64,000 nucleotides of DNA from Streptomyces kronopolitis (GTDB taxonomy: Bacteria > Actinomycetota > Actinomycetes > Streptomycetales > Streptomycetaceae): contig NZ_BMND01000030.1 in NCBI RefSeq assembly GCF_014646275.1, positions 24,968-88,967 on the forward strand, given 5' to 3'. Below are positions 15,186 to 22,852 of this stretch, piece by piece (position 1 is the first letter of the stretch; each line of letters begins with the position of its first letter). A program made the position numbers and the translations under genes. The notes beneath the pieces were generated by a model. It worked only from the letters and a program-made list of their open reading frames with translations, was not told the DNA's origin and made no database searches.

Positions 15186-16325
15186 TCTGCCCACGGTATG
15201 CCGCGCCATGTTCCGATGTGACCACTTTCCGTGATCACTCCGTCATCGGCGGCAACTTCTTTGCGCCGGGGCGGACTTACGCCGAAATGTGCCGGCCGGC
15301 GGGCCCGTCCGGCGGGGGCGCGGGGAGCCCGGGAGCACAATGCGTCGACCGGTTGTGAAGGGTGACGCGGGCCGGTGCGGCAGGGGGCGCGGGCCCGTTT
15401 CCCCGCGCGGGTGGGCCGGTGCGTTCCGTGCGGCCATTGGCACGGTGCTCGCGTGGTGCCGCGAGGAATTCCGGCCGTCGTGCGGGAAGAGCGGATGCTC
15501 GAATTCCGCCGAGTGCGGAGGCCGATGGCGCGCCTTGCCCGGGGAGTTCCGACTTACCCGGCGCGGCCCGCCGTTCTGTGCGCCCGTTGTGGTCCGCCGG
15601 GCCGGACTCGCGCCGGAAGTCCGCGGGCGCAGCCCCCTTACGGCCACCGCCGGCGCGCCGAATGCAAGCGCATTCCCGCCCTTTTCCCCGCCTTCCCTCC
15701 TCTGCGGAACCGGAGCCTCCACGGATTCGCGGAGGGGGGTCATCGATTCCGGCATGCTCGACAACCAGCGCGATAGCGTCAGCGTCTTCCGGGAATGCGC
15801 GCCCGGTCGCGCGCGTTCCGGCCGTCGTCGTCACCGCGCACGCCGCCTCGGCGGCTCCCTTGCCGTTCACGGTGGTCGCGCGCGGTGCTTTCCCGGGGCT
15901 TTCTGCCGGGTGAGCGCCCGAGAGTGCGGGTGTTTGTCCGGGGGGCGCCGGTATCTGGCGGGATCCGGTTTCTTTGTGGCCAAACGAGGGTGACGGGTGG
16001 AGCGGGAGGGGCTGGAGGGGGCCGCCCGAACGGTTCTCCGTCGCTTCCGGGCGAAGGCGGAATCGTGGCGGGAATCGTCAGGTCCGCGGGCCGGGCGAGG
16101 GCAGGGATCGCGTGGCCTCGTGCGCGGAACATGCCTGCACAGGGAGGCGGCGGCCGGGACTCCGCGGGCCTCCCGGTCGTCGGACGGAGGGCGGTCGGCA
16201 CGGCGGTGAAGGCCGTCCGCCTCGCCCGTGGAATTCCGCGATGCCGAGCCCCGGCGGGTATGTCATGTGCGGGACGAGAAGAATTCATGCAATGGTCATT
16301 CATCTCGTGTCGGCAGCGAAAAGGC
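15186..16325. other. 1.1-kb stretch with no convincing gene
   Basis: Several overlapping open frames exist on both strands, as expected for GC-rich DNA. None gives a recognisable domain or a plausible amino acid composition: all are rich in Arg, Gly, Ala and Pro. GAATTCC/GGAATTC-like words recur (for example near 15468, 15501 and 16229). The left end carries GTGATCACTC (15231-15240), upstream of the zinc-ribbon operon. The right end leads to the terminator of the cold-shock gene. It may be decayed coding DNA or a long regulatory region. Confidence 0.45.
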
Positions 16326-16366
16326 AGGAGCCCCGCTCGCCACCGAAATGGCGGAGCGGGGCTCCT
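16326..16366 (-). terminator. Terminator of the cold-shock gene
   Basis: On the minus strand AGGAGCCCCGCTC and its complement GAGCGGGGCTCCT form a 13-bp stem, with an inner GCCA/TGGC after one bulged base. The tract GCCTTTTCG follows on the minus strand, giving an intrinsic-terminator shape. Confidence 0.8.
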
Positions 16367-16411
16367 TGGGTACTGCTGGAAACGACCTGGAAAAATTCCG
16401 GGCCGGGCAAC

Positions 16412-16615
16412 TTAGACCGGCGTGACGTTCTCCGCCTGCGGACCCTTCGGGCCCTGCGTGACGTCGAAGTTCACCTGCTGGTTCTCCTCCAGGGAGCGGA
16501 AACCAGAGGCGTTGATCGCCGAGTAGTGGACGAAGACATCCGGGCCGCCGCCGTCCTGGGCGATGAAGCCGAAGCCCTTTTCAGCGTTGAACCACTTGAC
16601 GGTTCCGGTAGCCAT
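16412..16615 (-). CDS. CspA-family cold-shock protein
   Basis: A 67-residue single-strand nucleic-acid chaperone made of one cold-shock domain. RNP1 is KGFGFI and RNP2 is VFVHY (Tyr where Phe is usual). The opening MATGTVKWFNAEKGFGFIAQ and the end GPQAENVTPV are those of the Streptomyces Csp proteins. The start ATG at 16613-16615 has AAGGAGG 6 nt upstream. It has its own terminator and a long 5' leader with a stable hairpin (16678-16710), so expression is probably controlled after transcription begins, as for other csp genes. Confidence 0.95.
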   Translation of the reverse strand: MATGTVKWFNAEKGFGFIAQDGGGPDVFVHYSAINASGFRSLEENQQVNFDVTQGPKGPQAENVTPV

Positions 16616-16677
16616 AAGCCCTCCTTGGGCCAAAGGGTTGCCCTGCTCCAGAACCTGCAAAGAAGTCTGAAACTACA

Positions 16678-16710
16678 AGAGCCTGCGGGGTCACATGCTC
16701 CGCAGGCTCT
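16678..16710 (-). promoter_or_regulatory. Hairpin in the 5' leader of the cold-shock gene
   Basis: AGAGCCTGCGG (16678-16688) and CCGCAGGCTCT (16700-16710) form a perfect 11-bp stem with an 11-nt loop, 63 nt upstream of the csp start codon. Leaders of csp mRNAs often fold differently with temperature. Whether this is an attenuator, a stability element or a thermosensor is not known. Confidence 0.5.
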
Positions 16711-16864
16711 GTACTGCAAGGGAAACCAAACTGCAACTTGCGCTGAGCTTAGCATGGTGCGCTCGCGAGGCGGAAGAGCCAAAGATCACGTTTAACCGAC
16801 CGCACTAACGTCCATATGCCGACCCGCCGGGCCGGCCCGCGCGGCACGGGTCTAGCCTCCGCAT

Positions 16865-17764
16865 GTGGACAATTCAACCTTCGGAGACGCACCCGCGGGA
16901 GCCGACGCCGGCCGCCGTCGCAGCCGGCCGCGAGTGGGCCACATCCAGTTCCTCAACTGCCTGCCCCTTTACTGGGGCCTCGCCCGTACGGGCACCCTGC
17001 TCGATCTGGACCTCACCAAGGACACGCCGGAGAAGCTCAGCGAGCAGCTGGTCCGCGGGGACCTCGACATCGCCCCGATCACCCTCGTGGAGTACCTGCG
17101 GGCCGCCGACGACCTCGTCGCCTTCCCCGACCTCGCCGTCGGCTGCGACGGCCCGGTGATGTCCTGCGTGATCGTTTCGCAGAAGCCGCTGGAGCAGCTG
17201 GACGGTGCCCGGGTCGCGCTCGGTTCGACCTCGCGGACGTCCGTGCGGCTGGCCCAGCTGCTGCTGGCCGAGAAGATCGGGGTGCGGCCCGACTACTACA
17301 CCTGCCCGCCCGACCTCGGCGTGATGATGCAGGAGGCGGACGCGGCGGTGCTGATCGGTGACGCCGCGCTGCGCGCCAATCTGCACGACGGGCCGCGGCT
17401 GGGCCTGGAGGTCCACGACCTGGGCCAGATGTGGAAGGACTGGACGGGGCTGCCGTTCGTCTTCGCCGTCTGGGCGACCCGGCGCGATTACCTGGCGCGC
17501 GAGCCGGAGGTGGTGCACAAGGTGCACGAGGCGTTCCTGGCCTCGCGCGATGTGTCGCTGGAGGAGGTCGGCAAGGTCGCCGAGCAGGCGGCCCGCTGGG
17601 AGACCTTCGACGAGCCCGTCCTGGAGCGCTACTTCACCACGCTCGACTTCCGCTTCGGGCCTGAGCAGCTGCGGGGGGTCACGGAGTTCGCCCGGCGCGT
17701 CGGGCCGACGACCGGGTTCCCGGCCGATGTGAAGGTGGACCTGCTGTCTGCGGCGGCCGGGTAG
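16865..17764 (+). CDS. mqnA: Chorismate dehydratase MqnA
   Basis: A 299-residue periplasmic-binding-protein-fold enzyme that dehydrates chorismate to 3-[(1-carboxyvinyl)oxy]benzoate, the first futalosine-pathway step. Seen: the opening VGHIQFLNCLPLYWGL after a 25-residue tail, GDLDIAPITLVEYLRA, the ligand-site stretch LGSTSRTSVRLAQLLL, and LGQMWKDWTGLPFVFAVWAT, all hallmarks of MqnA/MqnD. Length fits MqnA. The GTG at 16865 is the start; a -10-like TAGCCT lies at 16853-16858 and there is no Shine-Dalgarno, so it is probably leaderless. Its product is the substrate of MqnE (6180). Confidence 0.94.
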   Translation: MDNSTFGDAPAGADAGRRRSRPRVGHIQFLNCLPLYWGLARTGTLLDLDLTKDTPEKLSEQLVRGDLDIAPITLVEYLRAADDLVAFPDLAVGCDGPVMSCVIVSQKPLEQLDGARVALGSTSRTSVRLAQLLLAEKIGVRPDYYTCPPDLGVMMQEADAAVLIGDAALRANLHDGPRLGLEVHDLGQMWKDWTGLPFVFAVWATRRDYLAREPEVVHKVHEAFLASRDVSLEEVGKVAEQAARWETFDEPVLERYFTTLDFRFGPEQLRGVTEFARRVGPTTGFPADVKVDLLSAAAG

Positions 17765-18024
17765 CCGGCCGGTCGCGGACGGGCCGCGCCGCGGCAGGAC
17801 GACGGCGCGGGCGGCACGGCGCGGGCGGCGCCGACCGAGCGCCGACCCGCGGCCGGAGCCGGCCGGGACAGGGCCGGAAACAGGCCGGAACAGGGCCGGA
17901 CACCGGGCCGTCGCCGCGCTGACCAGGCACGGGTGGCGGGCGGGGGCTGACCGGCGGCGAGGGTGTCGGACCCCTGACGTAGGCTGGTTCAGTTCGTGAT
18001 GCCCGCCTGCGAAAGGGACGCCCG

Positions 18025-19224
18025 GTGACCGAGAACGCCGACCTCCAGTCCGTGCTCGACCGCGCCGCGCAGGGCGGCCGGATCACGCCGCAGGAAGCGC
18101 TCGACCTGTACCGCTCCGCCCCGCTGCACGCGCTGGGCAAGGCCGCCGACGCCGCCCGCCGCCGCCGTTACGCGGGCACCGAGCACATCGCGACGTACCT
18201 CATCGAGCGCAACATCAACTACACCAATGTGTGTGTGACGGCGTGCAAGTTCTGCGCCTTCTACGCCGCGCCGAAGGACACCGACAAGGGCTGGACCCGC
18301 GATCTCGACGACATCCTGCGCCGCTGCGCGGAGACCGTCGAACTCGGCGGCACCCAGATCATGTTCCAGGGCGGCCACCACCCGGACTACGGTGTCGAGT
18401 ACTACGAAGAGCACTTCTCGGCGATCAAGAAGGCGTTCCCCGGGCTGGTCATCCACTCCCTCGGCGCCTCCGAGGTCGAGCACATGGCCCGGATCTCGAA
18501 GGTCTCCGTCGAGGAGGCGATCCAGCGCATCCACGCCGCCGGGCTCGACTCCTTCGCGGGCGCCGGCGCCGAGCTGCTGCCGGAGCGTCCGCGCAAGGCC
18601 ATCGCGCCGCTGAAGGAGTCCGGCGAGCGCTGGCTGGAGATCATGGAAACGGCCCACAACCTGGGCGTGGAGTCGACGTCCACGATGCTGATGGGCACCG
18701 GCGAGACCAACGCCGAGCGCATCGAGCACCTCCGCATGATCCGCGACGTCCAGGACCGTACGGGCGGCTTCCGCGCCTTCATCCCGTACACCTACCAGCC
18801 CGAGAACAACAAGCTGAAGGGCCAGACCCAGGCGACGGTCTTCGAGTACCTGCGCATGATCGCCATCGCCCGGATCTTCCTCGACAACGTCGCGCACATC
18901 CAGGGCTCGTGGCTGACCACCGGCAAGGAAGCCGGCCAGCTCTCGCTGCACTACGGCGCGGACGACCTCGGCTCGATCATGCTGGAGGAGAACGTGGTCT
19001 CCTCCGCCGGTGCCAAGCACCGCTCCAACCGCATGGAGATCATCGACCTGATCCGCAAGGCGGGCCGGGTCCCGGCCCAGCGCGCCACGACCTACGAGCA
19101 CCTCCTCGTGCACGACGACCCGGCGAACGACCCGGTCGACGACAAGGTCGTCTCGCATCTGTCCTCGACGGCGATCGAAGGCGGCACGGCCCATCCGGAG
19201 CTGAAGCTCGTCGAGGCCAACTGA
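18025..19224 (+). CDS. mqnC: Cyclic dehypoxanthine futalosine synthase MqnC (radical SAM)
   Basis: A 399-residue radical SAM enzyme that cyclises dehypoxanthine futalosine to the spiro intermediate of menaquinone synthesis. Seen: CX3CX2C at C70, C74, C77 (TNVCVTACKFCAFY), the motif GGTQIMFQGGHHPDYGVEYY and GAGAELLPERPRKAIAPLKE, matching MqnC rather than MqnE. The GTG at 18025 follows AAAGGGA. A -10-like TAGGCT is at 17980-17985. It is followed after 7 nt by an amidohydrolase-like gene, so the two are cotranscribed. Confidence 0.94.
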   Translation: MTENADLQSVLDRAAQGGRITPQEALDLYRSAPLHALGKAADAARRRRYAGTEHIATYLIERNINYTNVCVTACKFCAFYAAPKDTDKGWTRDLDDILRRCAETVELGGTQIMFQGGHHPDYGVEYYEEHFSAIKKAFPGLVIHSLGASEVEHMARISKVSVEEAIQRIHAAGLDSFAGAGAELLPERPRKAIAPLKESGERWLEIMETAHNLGVESTSTMLMGTGETNAERIEHLRMIRDVQDRTGGFRAFIPYTYQPENNKLKGQTQATVFEYLRMIAIARIFLDNVAHIQGSWLTTGKEAGQLSLHYGADDLGSIMLEENVVSSAGAKHRSNRMEIIDLIRKAGRVPAQRATTYEHLLVHDDPANDPVDDKVVSHLSSTAIEGGTAHPELKLVEAN

Positions 19225-19231
19225 GCTCGCG

Positions 19232-19783
19232 ATGCTGACACTTCACCGCGTGCGCGGTGTCCGGCTCGCCCCCGACGGGGCGCCGGCCACCGGCCACGCG
19301 GTGCTCGTCGACGGTGGCCGGATCGCCGCCATCGGGCCGTACGAGGAGCTGCTGGCGGCCCACGGCGAGCAGGCGCGGGTGCGGGAGTGGGACGGCGTGC
19401 TGACCCCCGGCCGGACCGAACCGGACGCCGCCGCGCTGCTGGAGACCGTCTACCACCCCGACCCCCGCGAGGCCGGGGAGCTGGGCGGTGAGCCGGTCGG
19501 CGGCGAGGCGCTCGCCGCGCTCGACATGACCGAGGCACGCTGGGGCGCCGGTGCCCGCCGCGGCCTCCAGCGGCTGCTGGCCCTCGGCACGACGGCGCTG
19601 ACCGGGCCGTTCACCCGGCCCGCGGTCCGCACCGCCGTCCGGCGGTCCGGGCTCGCGGAGCTGCCCGACGGCCGCCCGCGGACGCTGGCCGTCGGCGGGG
19701 CGGCCGATTTCGCCGTCTTCGCCGAGGACGGCAGCTGCCTGGCCACGGTGCTGGCCGGCCGCCTCGTCCACCGCCGCCGCTGA
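19232..19783 (+). CDS. Imidazolonepropionase-like (degenerate amidohydrolase) protein
   Basis: A 183-residue protein that looks like the two ends of an amidohydrolase joined together. Residues 1-50 match the N-terminal beta-sandwich (LVDGGRIAAIGPYEELLA), and the C-terminus has ADFAVFAEDGSCLATVLAGRLVHRR, the usual closing strands. The TIM barrel with the HxH and later His/Asp metal ligands is missing; the middle is a helical stretch (EARWGAGARRGLQRLLALGT). It is therefore unlikely to be a hydrolase of the classic type. It starts 7 nt after mqnC, so a supporting role in the futalosine route is possible. I recall similar proteins annotated as imidazolonepropionase-like domain proteins in other Streptomyces. 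Confidence 0.7.
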   Translation: MLTLHRVRGVRLAPDGAPATGHAVLVDGGRIAAIGPYEELLAAHGEQARVREWDGVLTPGRTEPDAAALLETVYHPDPREAGELGGEPVGGEALAALDMTEARWGAGARRGLQRLLALGTTALTGPFTRPAVRTAVRRSGLAELPDGRPRTLAVGGAADFAVFAEDGSCLATVLAGRLVHRRR

Positions 19784-19863
19784 AGCCGCCGCTCCCGGCA
19801 CCGTCGCGGCGCCCGGGCGTGCCCGGTGCGGGTCGTCGCGCGGGCACGGTGGACAATGGCCGG

Positions 19864-20565
19864 GTGACCCGAGCATCCCTGGACAAGCAGCCGCACGAAG
19901 TCGCCGCGATGTTCGACGACGTGGCGGCACGGTACGACCTCACCAACGATGTCCTCTCCCTGGGGCAGGCGCGGCTGTGGCGCAAGGAGGTGGAGCGCGC
20001 GGTGGCCGCACGCCCCGCCGAGCGGGTGCTCGACCTCGCGGCCGGCACGGGCACCTCCTCGCTGCCGTTCGCCGGGGCCGGTGCGTACGTCGTGCCCTGC
20101 GACTTCTCCGTCGGCATGCTGGGCGAGGGCAAGAAGCGCCACCCGTGGCTGCCGTTCACGGCCGGTGACGGCACCCGGCTGCCGTTCGCGGACGGGGTGT
20201 TCGACGCCGTCACCATCTCCTTCGGGCTGCGCAACATCCAGGAGACCGATGCCGCGCTGGCCGAGCTGTACCGGGTCACCAAGCCCGGCGGACGCCTGGT
20301 GATCTGCGAGTTCAGCGAGCCGACGTGGGCGCCGTTCCGGACCGTCTACACCGAGTACCTGATGCGCGCGCTGCCGCCGGTCGCCCGCGCGGTCAGCAGC
20401 AACCCGGACGCGTACGTCTACCTCGCCGAGTCCATCCGTACCTGGCCGAACCAGCCCGAACTCGCCGCCCGGCTCCAGGGCGTGGGCTGGACCGGGGTGG
20501 CCTGGCGCAATCTGACCGGCGGTGTGGTGGCACTGCACCGGGCGAGCAAGCCCGCCGGGAACTGA
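19864..20565 (+). CDS. menG: Demethylmenaquinone methyltransferase MenG (UbiE family)
   Basis: A 233-residue SAM-dependent methyltransferase that adds the ring methyl group to demethylmenaquinone. Seen: the opening EVAAMFDDVAARYDLTNDVL, SAM motif I VLDLAAGTGTSSLPFA, the UbiE motif GDGTRLPFADGVFDAVTISF, and RNIQETDAALAELYRVTKPG. The start is set at the GTG 19864; the frame continues 45 nt upstream into sequence without family similarity, and an ACAATGG -10-like element sits just before. It follows the mqnC pair on the same strand after 80 nt and precedes the menaquinone reductase gene. Confidence 0.93.
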   Translation: MTRASLDKQPHEVAAMFDDVAARYDLTNDVLSLGQARLWRKEVERAVAARPAERVLDLAAGTGTSSLPFAGAGAYVVPCDFSVGMLGEGKKRHPWLPFTAGDGTRLPFADGVFDAVTISFGLRNIQETDAALAELYRVTKPGGRLVICEFSEPTWAPFRTVYTEYLMRALPPVARAVSSNPDAYVYLAESIRTWPNQPELAARLQGVGWTGVAWRNLTGGVVALHRASKPAGN

Positions 20566-20766
20566 CCGCGGGCCGAACGGCGTCGGTCGCCCGTCGGCGG
20601 CCGGGGCGCACGGGGCGCCCGGGGCACCGGCGGCGCACGGGCGGAGCGTGCCCGGCGGCCGCGGCCCAACCCTTCAGGTTCCGCTCACCGGTGCCCCCAT
20701 AGACTGCACCTGCCGGTGCCGGGCGGCACCCAGAAATCCAGATATCGACTTCCGGGAGACAGCACC

Positions 20767-22080
20767 GTGACCGAGTCCGCGTCCGTGACCGATTCCGTGA
20801 CCCAGGCCCGCTCGGAGCACAGCGCGGACGTGATCGTCGTCGGTGCCGGGCCCGCCGGCTCGGCCACCGCCTACCACCTCGCCAAGTCCGGTCTGGACGT
20901 GCTCCTGCTGGAGAAGACCGCGTTCCCGCGCGAGAAGGTCTGCGGTGACGGGCTGACCCCGCGCGCCACCAAGCAGCTGGTCGCGATGGGCATCGACATC
21001 TCCGAGGAAGCGGGCTGGCTGCGCAACAAGGGCCTGCGGATCATCGGCGGCGGCTCCCGGCTCCAGCTCGACTGGCCGGACCTGGCCTCGTACCCGGACT
21101 ACGGACTGGTCCGCAAGCGCGACGACTTCGACGAACAGCTGGCCCGCCAGGCGCAGAAGGCCGGCGCGCGGCTGTACGAGCGCTGCAACGTCGGCGCGCC
21201 GATCATCCACGAGCTGACCGGCCACATCACCGGCGTGCACGCCAAGCTGGGCGAGGAGAAGACCCCGGTCACCTTCCACGCCCCGCTGGTCGTCGCCGCC
21301 GACGGCAACTCCACCCGGCTCTCGCTGGCCATGGGGCTGCACCGGCGCGAGGACCGCCCCATGGGCGTGGCCGTGCGGACGTACTTCACCTCGCCCCGGC
21401 ACGACGACGACTACCTGGAGTCCTGGCTGGAGCTGTGGGACCGCCGCGGCGCCCAGGACCGGCTGCTGCCCGGCTACGGCTGGATCTTCGGCATGGGCGA
21501 CGGGACCAGCAACGTCGGCCTGGGCATCCTCAACTCCAGCTCCGCCTTCAAGGAGCTGGACTGGCGCGAGATCCTCAAGGCGTGGTGCGCCTCGATGCCC
21601 GCCGACTGGGGCTACACGCCGGAGAACATGACCGGCCCGATCCGCGGCGCCGCGCTCCCGATGGCCTTCAACCGCCAGCCGCACTACACCAAGGGCCTGC
21701 TGCTGGTCGGTGACGCCGGCGGGCTGGTCAACCCGTTCAACGGCGAGGGCATCGCCTACGCCATGGAGTCCGGCGCGATCGCCGCCGAGGTGATCACGCA
21801 GGCGCACGCCCGGGCCACCTACCAGCAGCGTGAGCTGGCCCTGCAGCGCTACCCGAAGATCCTCAAGGACACCTACGGCGGCTACTACTCGCTGGGCCGC
21901 GCCTTCGTGAAGCTCATCGGCAACCCCAAGGTCATGAAGATCGCCACCCAGCGCGGCCTGACCCACCCGCTGCTGATGCGCTTCACCCTCAAGATGCTCG
22001 CCAACCTCACCGACCCCACGGGCGGTGACGCGATGGACCGCATCATCAACGGTCTGAGCAAGGTCGCACCGAAGGCGTGA
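20767..22080 (+). CDS. menJ: Geranylgeranyl-reductase-family flavoprotein, menaquinone reductase MenJ-type
   Basis: A 437-residue FAD enzyme expected to saturate one or more isoprene units of the menaquinone side chain. Seen: the dinucleotide motif VVGAGPAGSATAYHLAKSG (residues about 21-39), EKTAFPREKVCGDGLTPRA with the family Cys, the second FAD motif LLVGDAGGLVNPFNGEGIAY, and a C-terminal helical segment. The GTG at 20767 has GGGAG 8 nt upstream; the frame runs 51 nt further without a better start. Neighbouring menG and mqn genes support menaquinone over other polyprenyl substrates. The stop codon is inside the first unit of a tandem repeat (22078-22133). Confidence 0.88.
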   Translation: MTESASVTDSVTQARSEHSADVIVVGAGPAGSATAYHLAKSGLDVLLLEKTAFPREKVCGDGLTPRATKQLVAMGIDISEEAGWLRNKGLRIIGGGSRLQLDWPDLASYPDYGLVRKRDDFDEQLARQAQKAGARLYERCNVGAPIIHELTGHITGVHAKLGEEKTPVTFHAPLVVAADGNSTRLSLAMGLHRREDRPMGVAVRTYFTSPRHDDDYLESWLELWDRRGAQDRLLPGYGWIFGMGDGTSNVGLGILNSSSAFKELDWREILKAWCASMPADWGYTPENMTGPIRGAALPMAFNRQPHYTKGLLLVGDAGGLVNPFNGEGIAYAMESGAIAAEVITQAHARATYQQRELALQRYPKILKDTYGGYYSLGRAFVKLIGNPKVMKIATQRGLTHPLLMRFTLKMLANLTDPTGGDAMDRIINGLSKVAPKA

Positions 22081-22133
22081 CAGCGACGGCGTGACGTCGA
22101 AGGCATGACAGCGACGGTATGACAGCGACGGCA
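22078..22133. repeat. Four tandem 14-bp repeats starting in the menJ stop codon
   Basis: Units TGACAGCGACGGCG, TGACGTCGAAGGCA, TGACAGCGACGGTA and TGACAGCGACGGCA run head to tail from 22078. The first unit begins with the TGA stop of menJ. Each unit contains another TGA. Confidence 0.85.
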
Positions 22134-22184
22134 TGACGCAGGGGGCGGCGCGGGGCCGGGGCCCGGTGGCGGCCCGCTGACCAG

Positions 22185-22222
22185 CGGCGGCGGTTCCCGA
22201 AGACTCTTCCGGACCGCCGCCG
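22185..22222 (+). terminator. Hairpin after menJ
   Basis: CGGCGGCGGT (22185-22194) pairs with ACCGCCGCCG (22213-22222), extended inside by CC/GG. The loop is about 14 nt. No T-run follows. It lies between the 14-bp repeats and the AhpD-like gene. Confidence 0.6.
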
Positions 22223-22296
22223 TCGCCTTCTCCCGTCACATTCTCCTGCCGGGATCCGTCAGTGCGGCAACGACGGAATCCCGAAGGAGACCAGTG

Positions 22297-22752
22297 ATGA
22301 ACGCACGGATGAAGAACCCCGCGACGGTCCTCCCCGAGGCCATGCAGCCGCTGCTCGACGTGGTCGGGGCGACGCGGCAGGGCGGCGTGCCTCAGGCGAC
22401 GCTGGAGCTGGTGCATCTGCGCGCCAGCCAGATCAACGGCTGCAGCTTCTGCGTCGACGGGGGCGTGAAGAGCGCCCGCAAGAACGGGGTGAGCGACGAG
22501 CGGCTGTTCGCGGTGGCGGCCTGGCGGGAGGCGCCGTACTTCTCGGACGCCGAGCGCGCCGCCCTGGCGCTCACCGAGGCGGCCACCCGGCTCGCCGACA
22601 GCGCCGACCCGGTGCCGGACACCGTCTGGGACGCCGCCGCCGACCACTTCGACGAGCGGCAGCTGGCGGCGATCATCCTCACGATCGGGGTCACCAACCT
22701 CTTCAACCGGCTCAACGCGACCATCAGGCAGCCGGCGGGCGCGGGCTGGTGA
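22297..22752 (+). CDS. Carboxymuconolactone decarboxylase/AhpD-like protein
   Basis: A 151-residue all-helical protein of the AhpD/CMD family. The CxxC redox motif is in RASQINGCSFCVDGGVKSAR, with the downstream His replaced by Gly/Val, so the classic AhpD proton relay (E-CxxC-H) is incomplete. The start ATG at 22297 has AGGAG 8 nt upstream and immediately follows an in-frame GTG. It is probably a peroxidase-like or disulfide-handling protein; the substrate cannot be inferred. It is a single-gene unit, closed by the hairpin at 22753-22793, convergent with the gene at 22853. Confidence 0.85.
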   Translation: MNARMKNPATVLPEAMQPLLDVVGATRQGGVPQATLELVHLRASQINGCSFCVDGGVKSARKNGVSDERLFAVAAWREAPYFSDAERAALALTEAATRLADSADPVPDTVWDAAADHFDERQLAAIILTIGVTNLFNRLNATIRQPAGAGW

Positions 22753-22793
22753 CCGGCCGGGGCCGGCCGCGGCGTCGTTGGCGCCCCGGCCGG
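22753..22793. terminator. Bidirectional terminator after the AhpD-like gene
   Basis: CCGGCCGGGGC (22753-22763) pairs with GCCCCGGCCGG (22783-22793) immediately after the stop codon, in a convergent gap. Confidence 0.7.
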
Positions 22794-22852
22794 CCCGCGT
22801 CATCGGTTTCCCGGCGTCACCGGGGACGCCGGAGCGGACCGATCCGCTCCGG

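Noticed and set aside
15289..15993. 234-codon plus-strand frame in the gene-poor stretch
   Set aside because: Composition is Arg/Gly/Ala/Pro/Cys noise and overlapping frames on both strands are equally long.
19232..19783. Aminofutalosine deaminase (MqnX) call for the amidohydrolase-like gene
   Set aside because: The metal-binding HxH and later ligands are absent and the protein is less than half the expected length.
20674..22803. 709-codon open frame antisense to menJ and the AhpD-like gene
   Set aside because: Low-complexity shadow spanning two real genes and their intergenic repeats.
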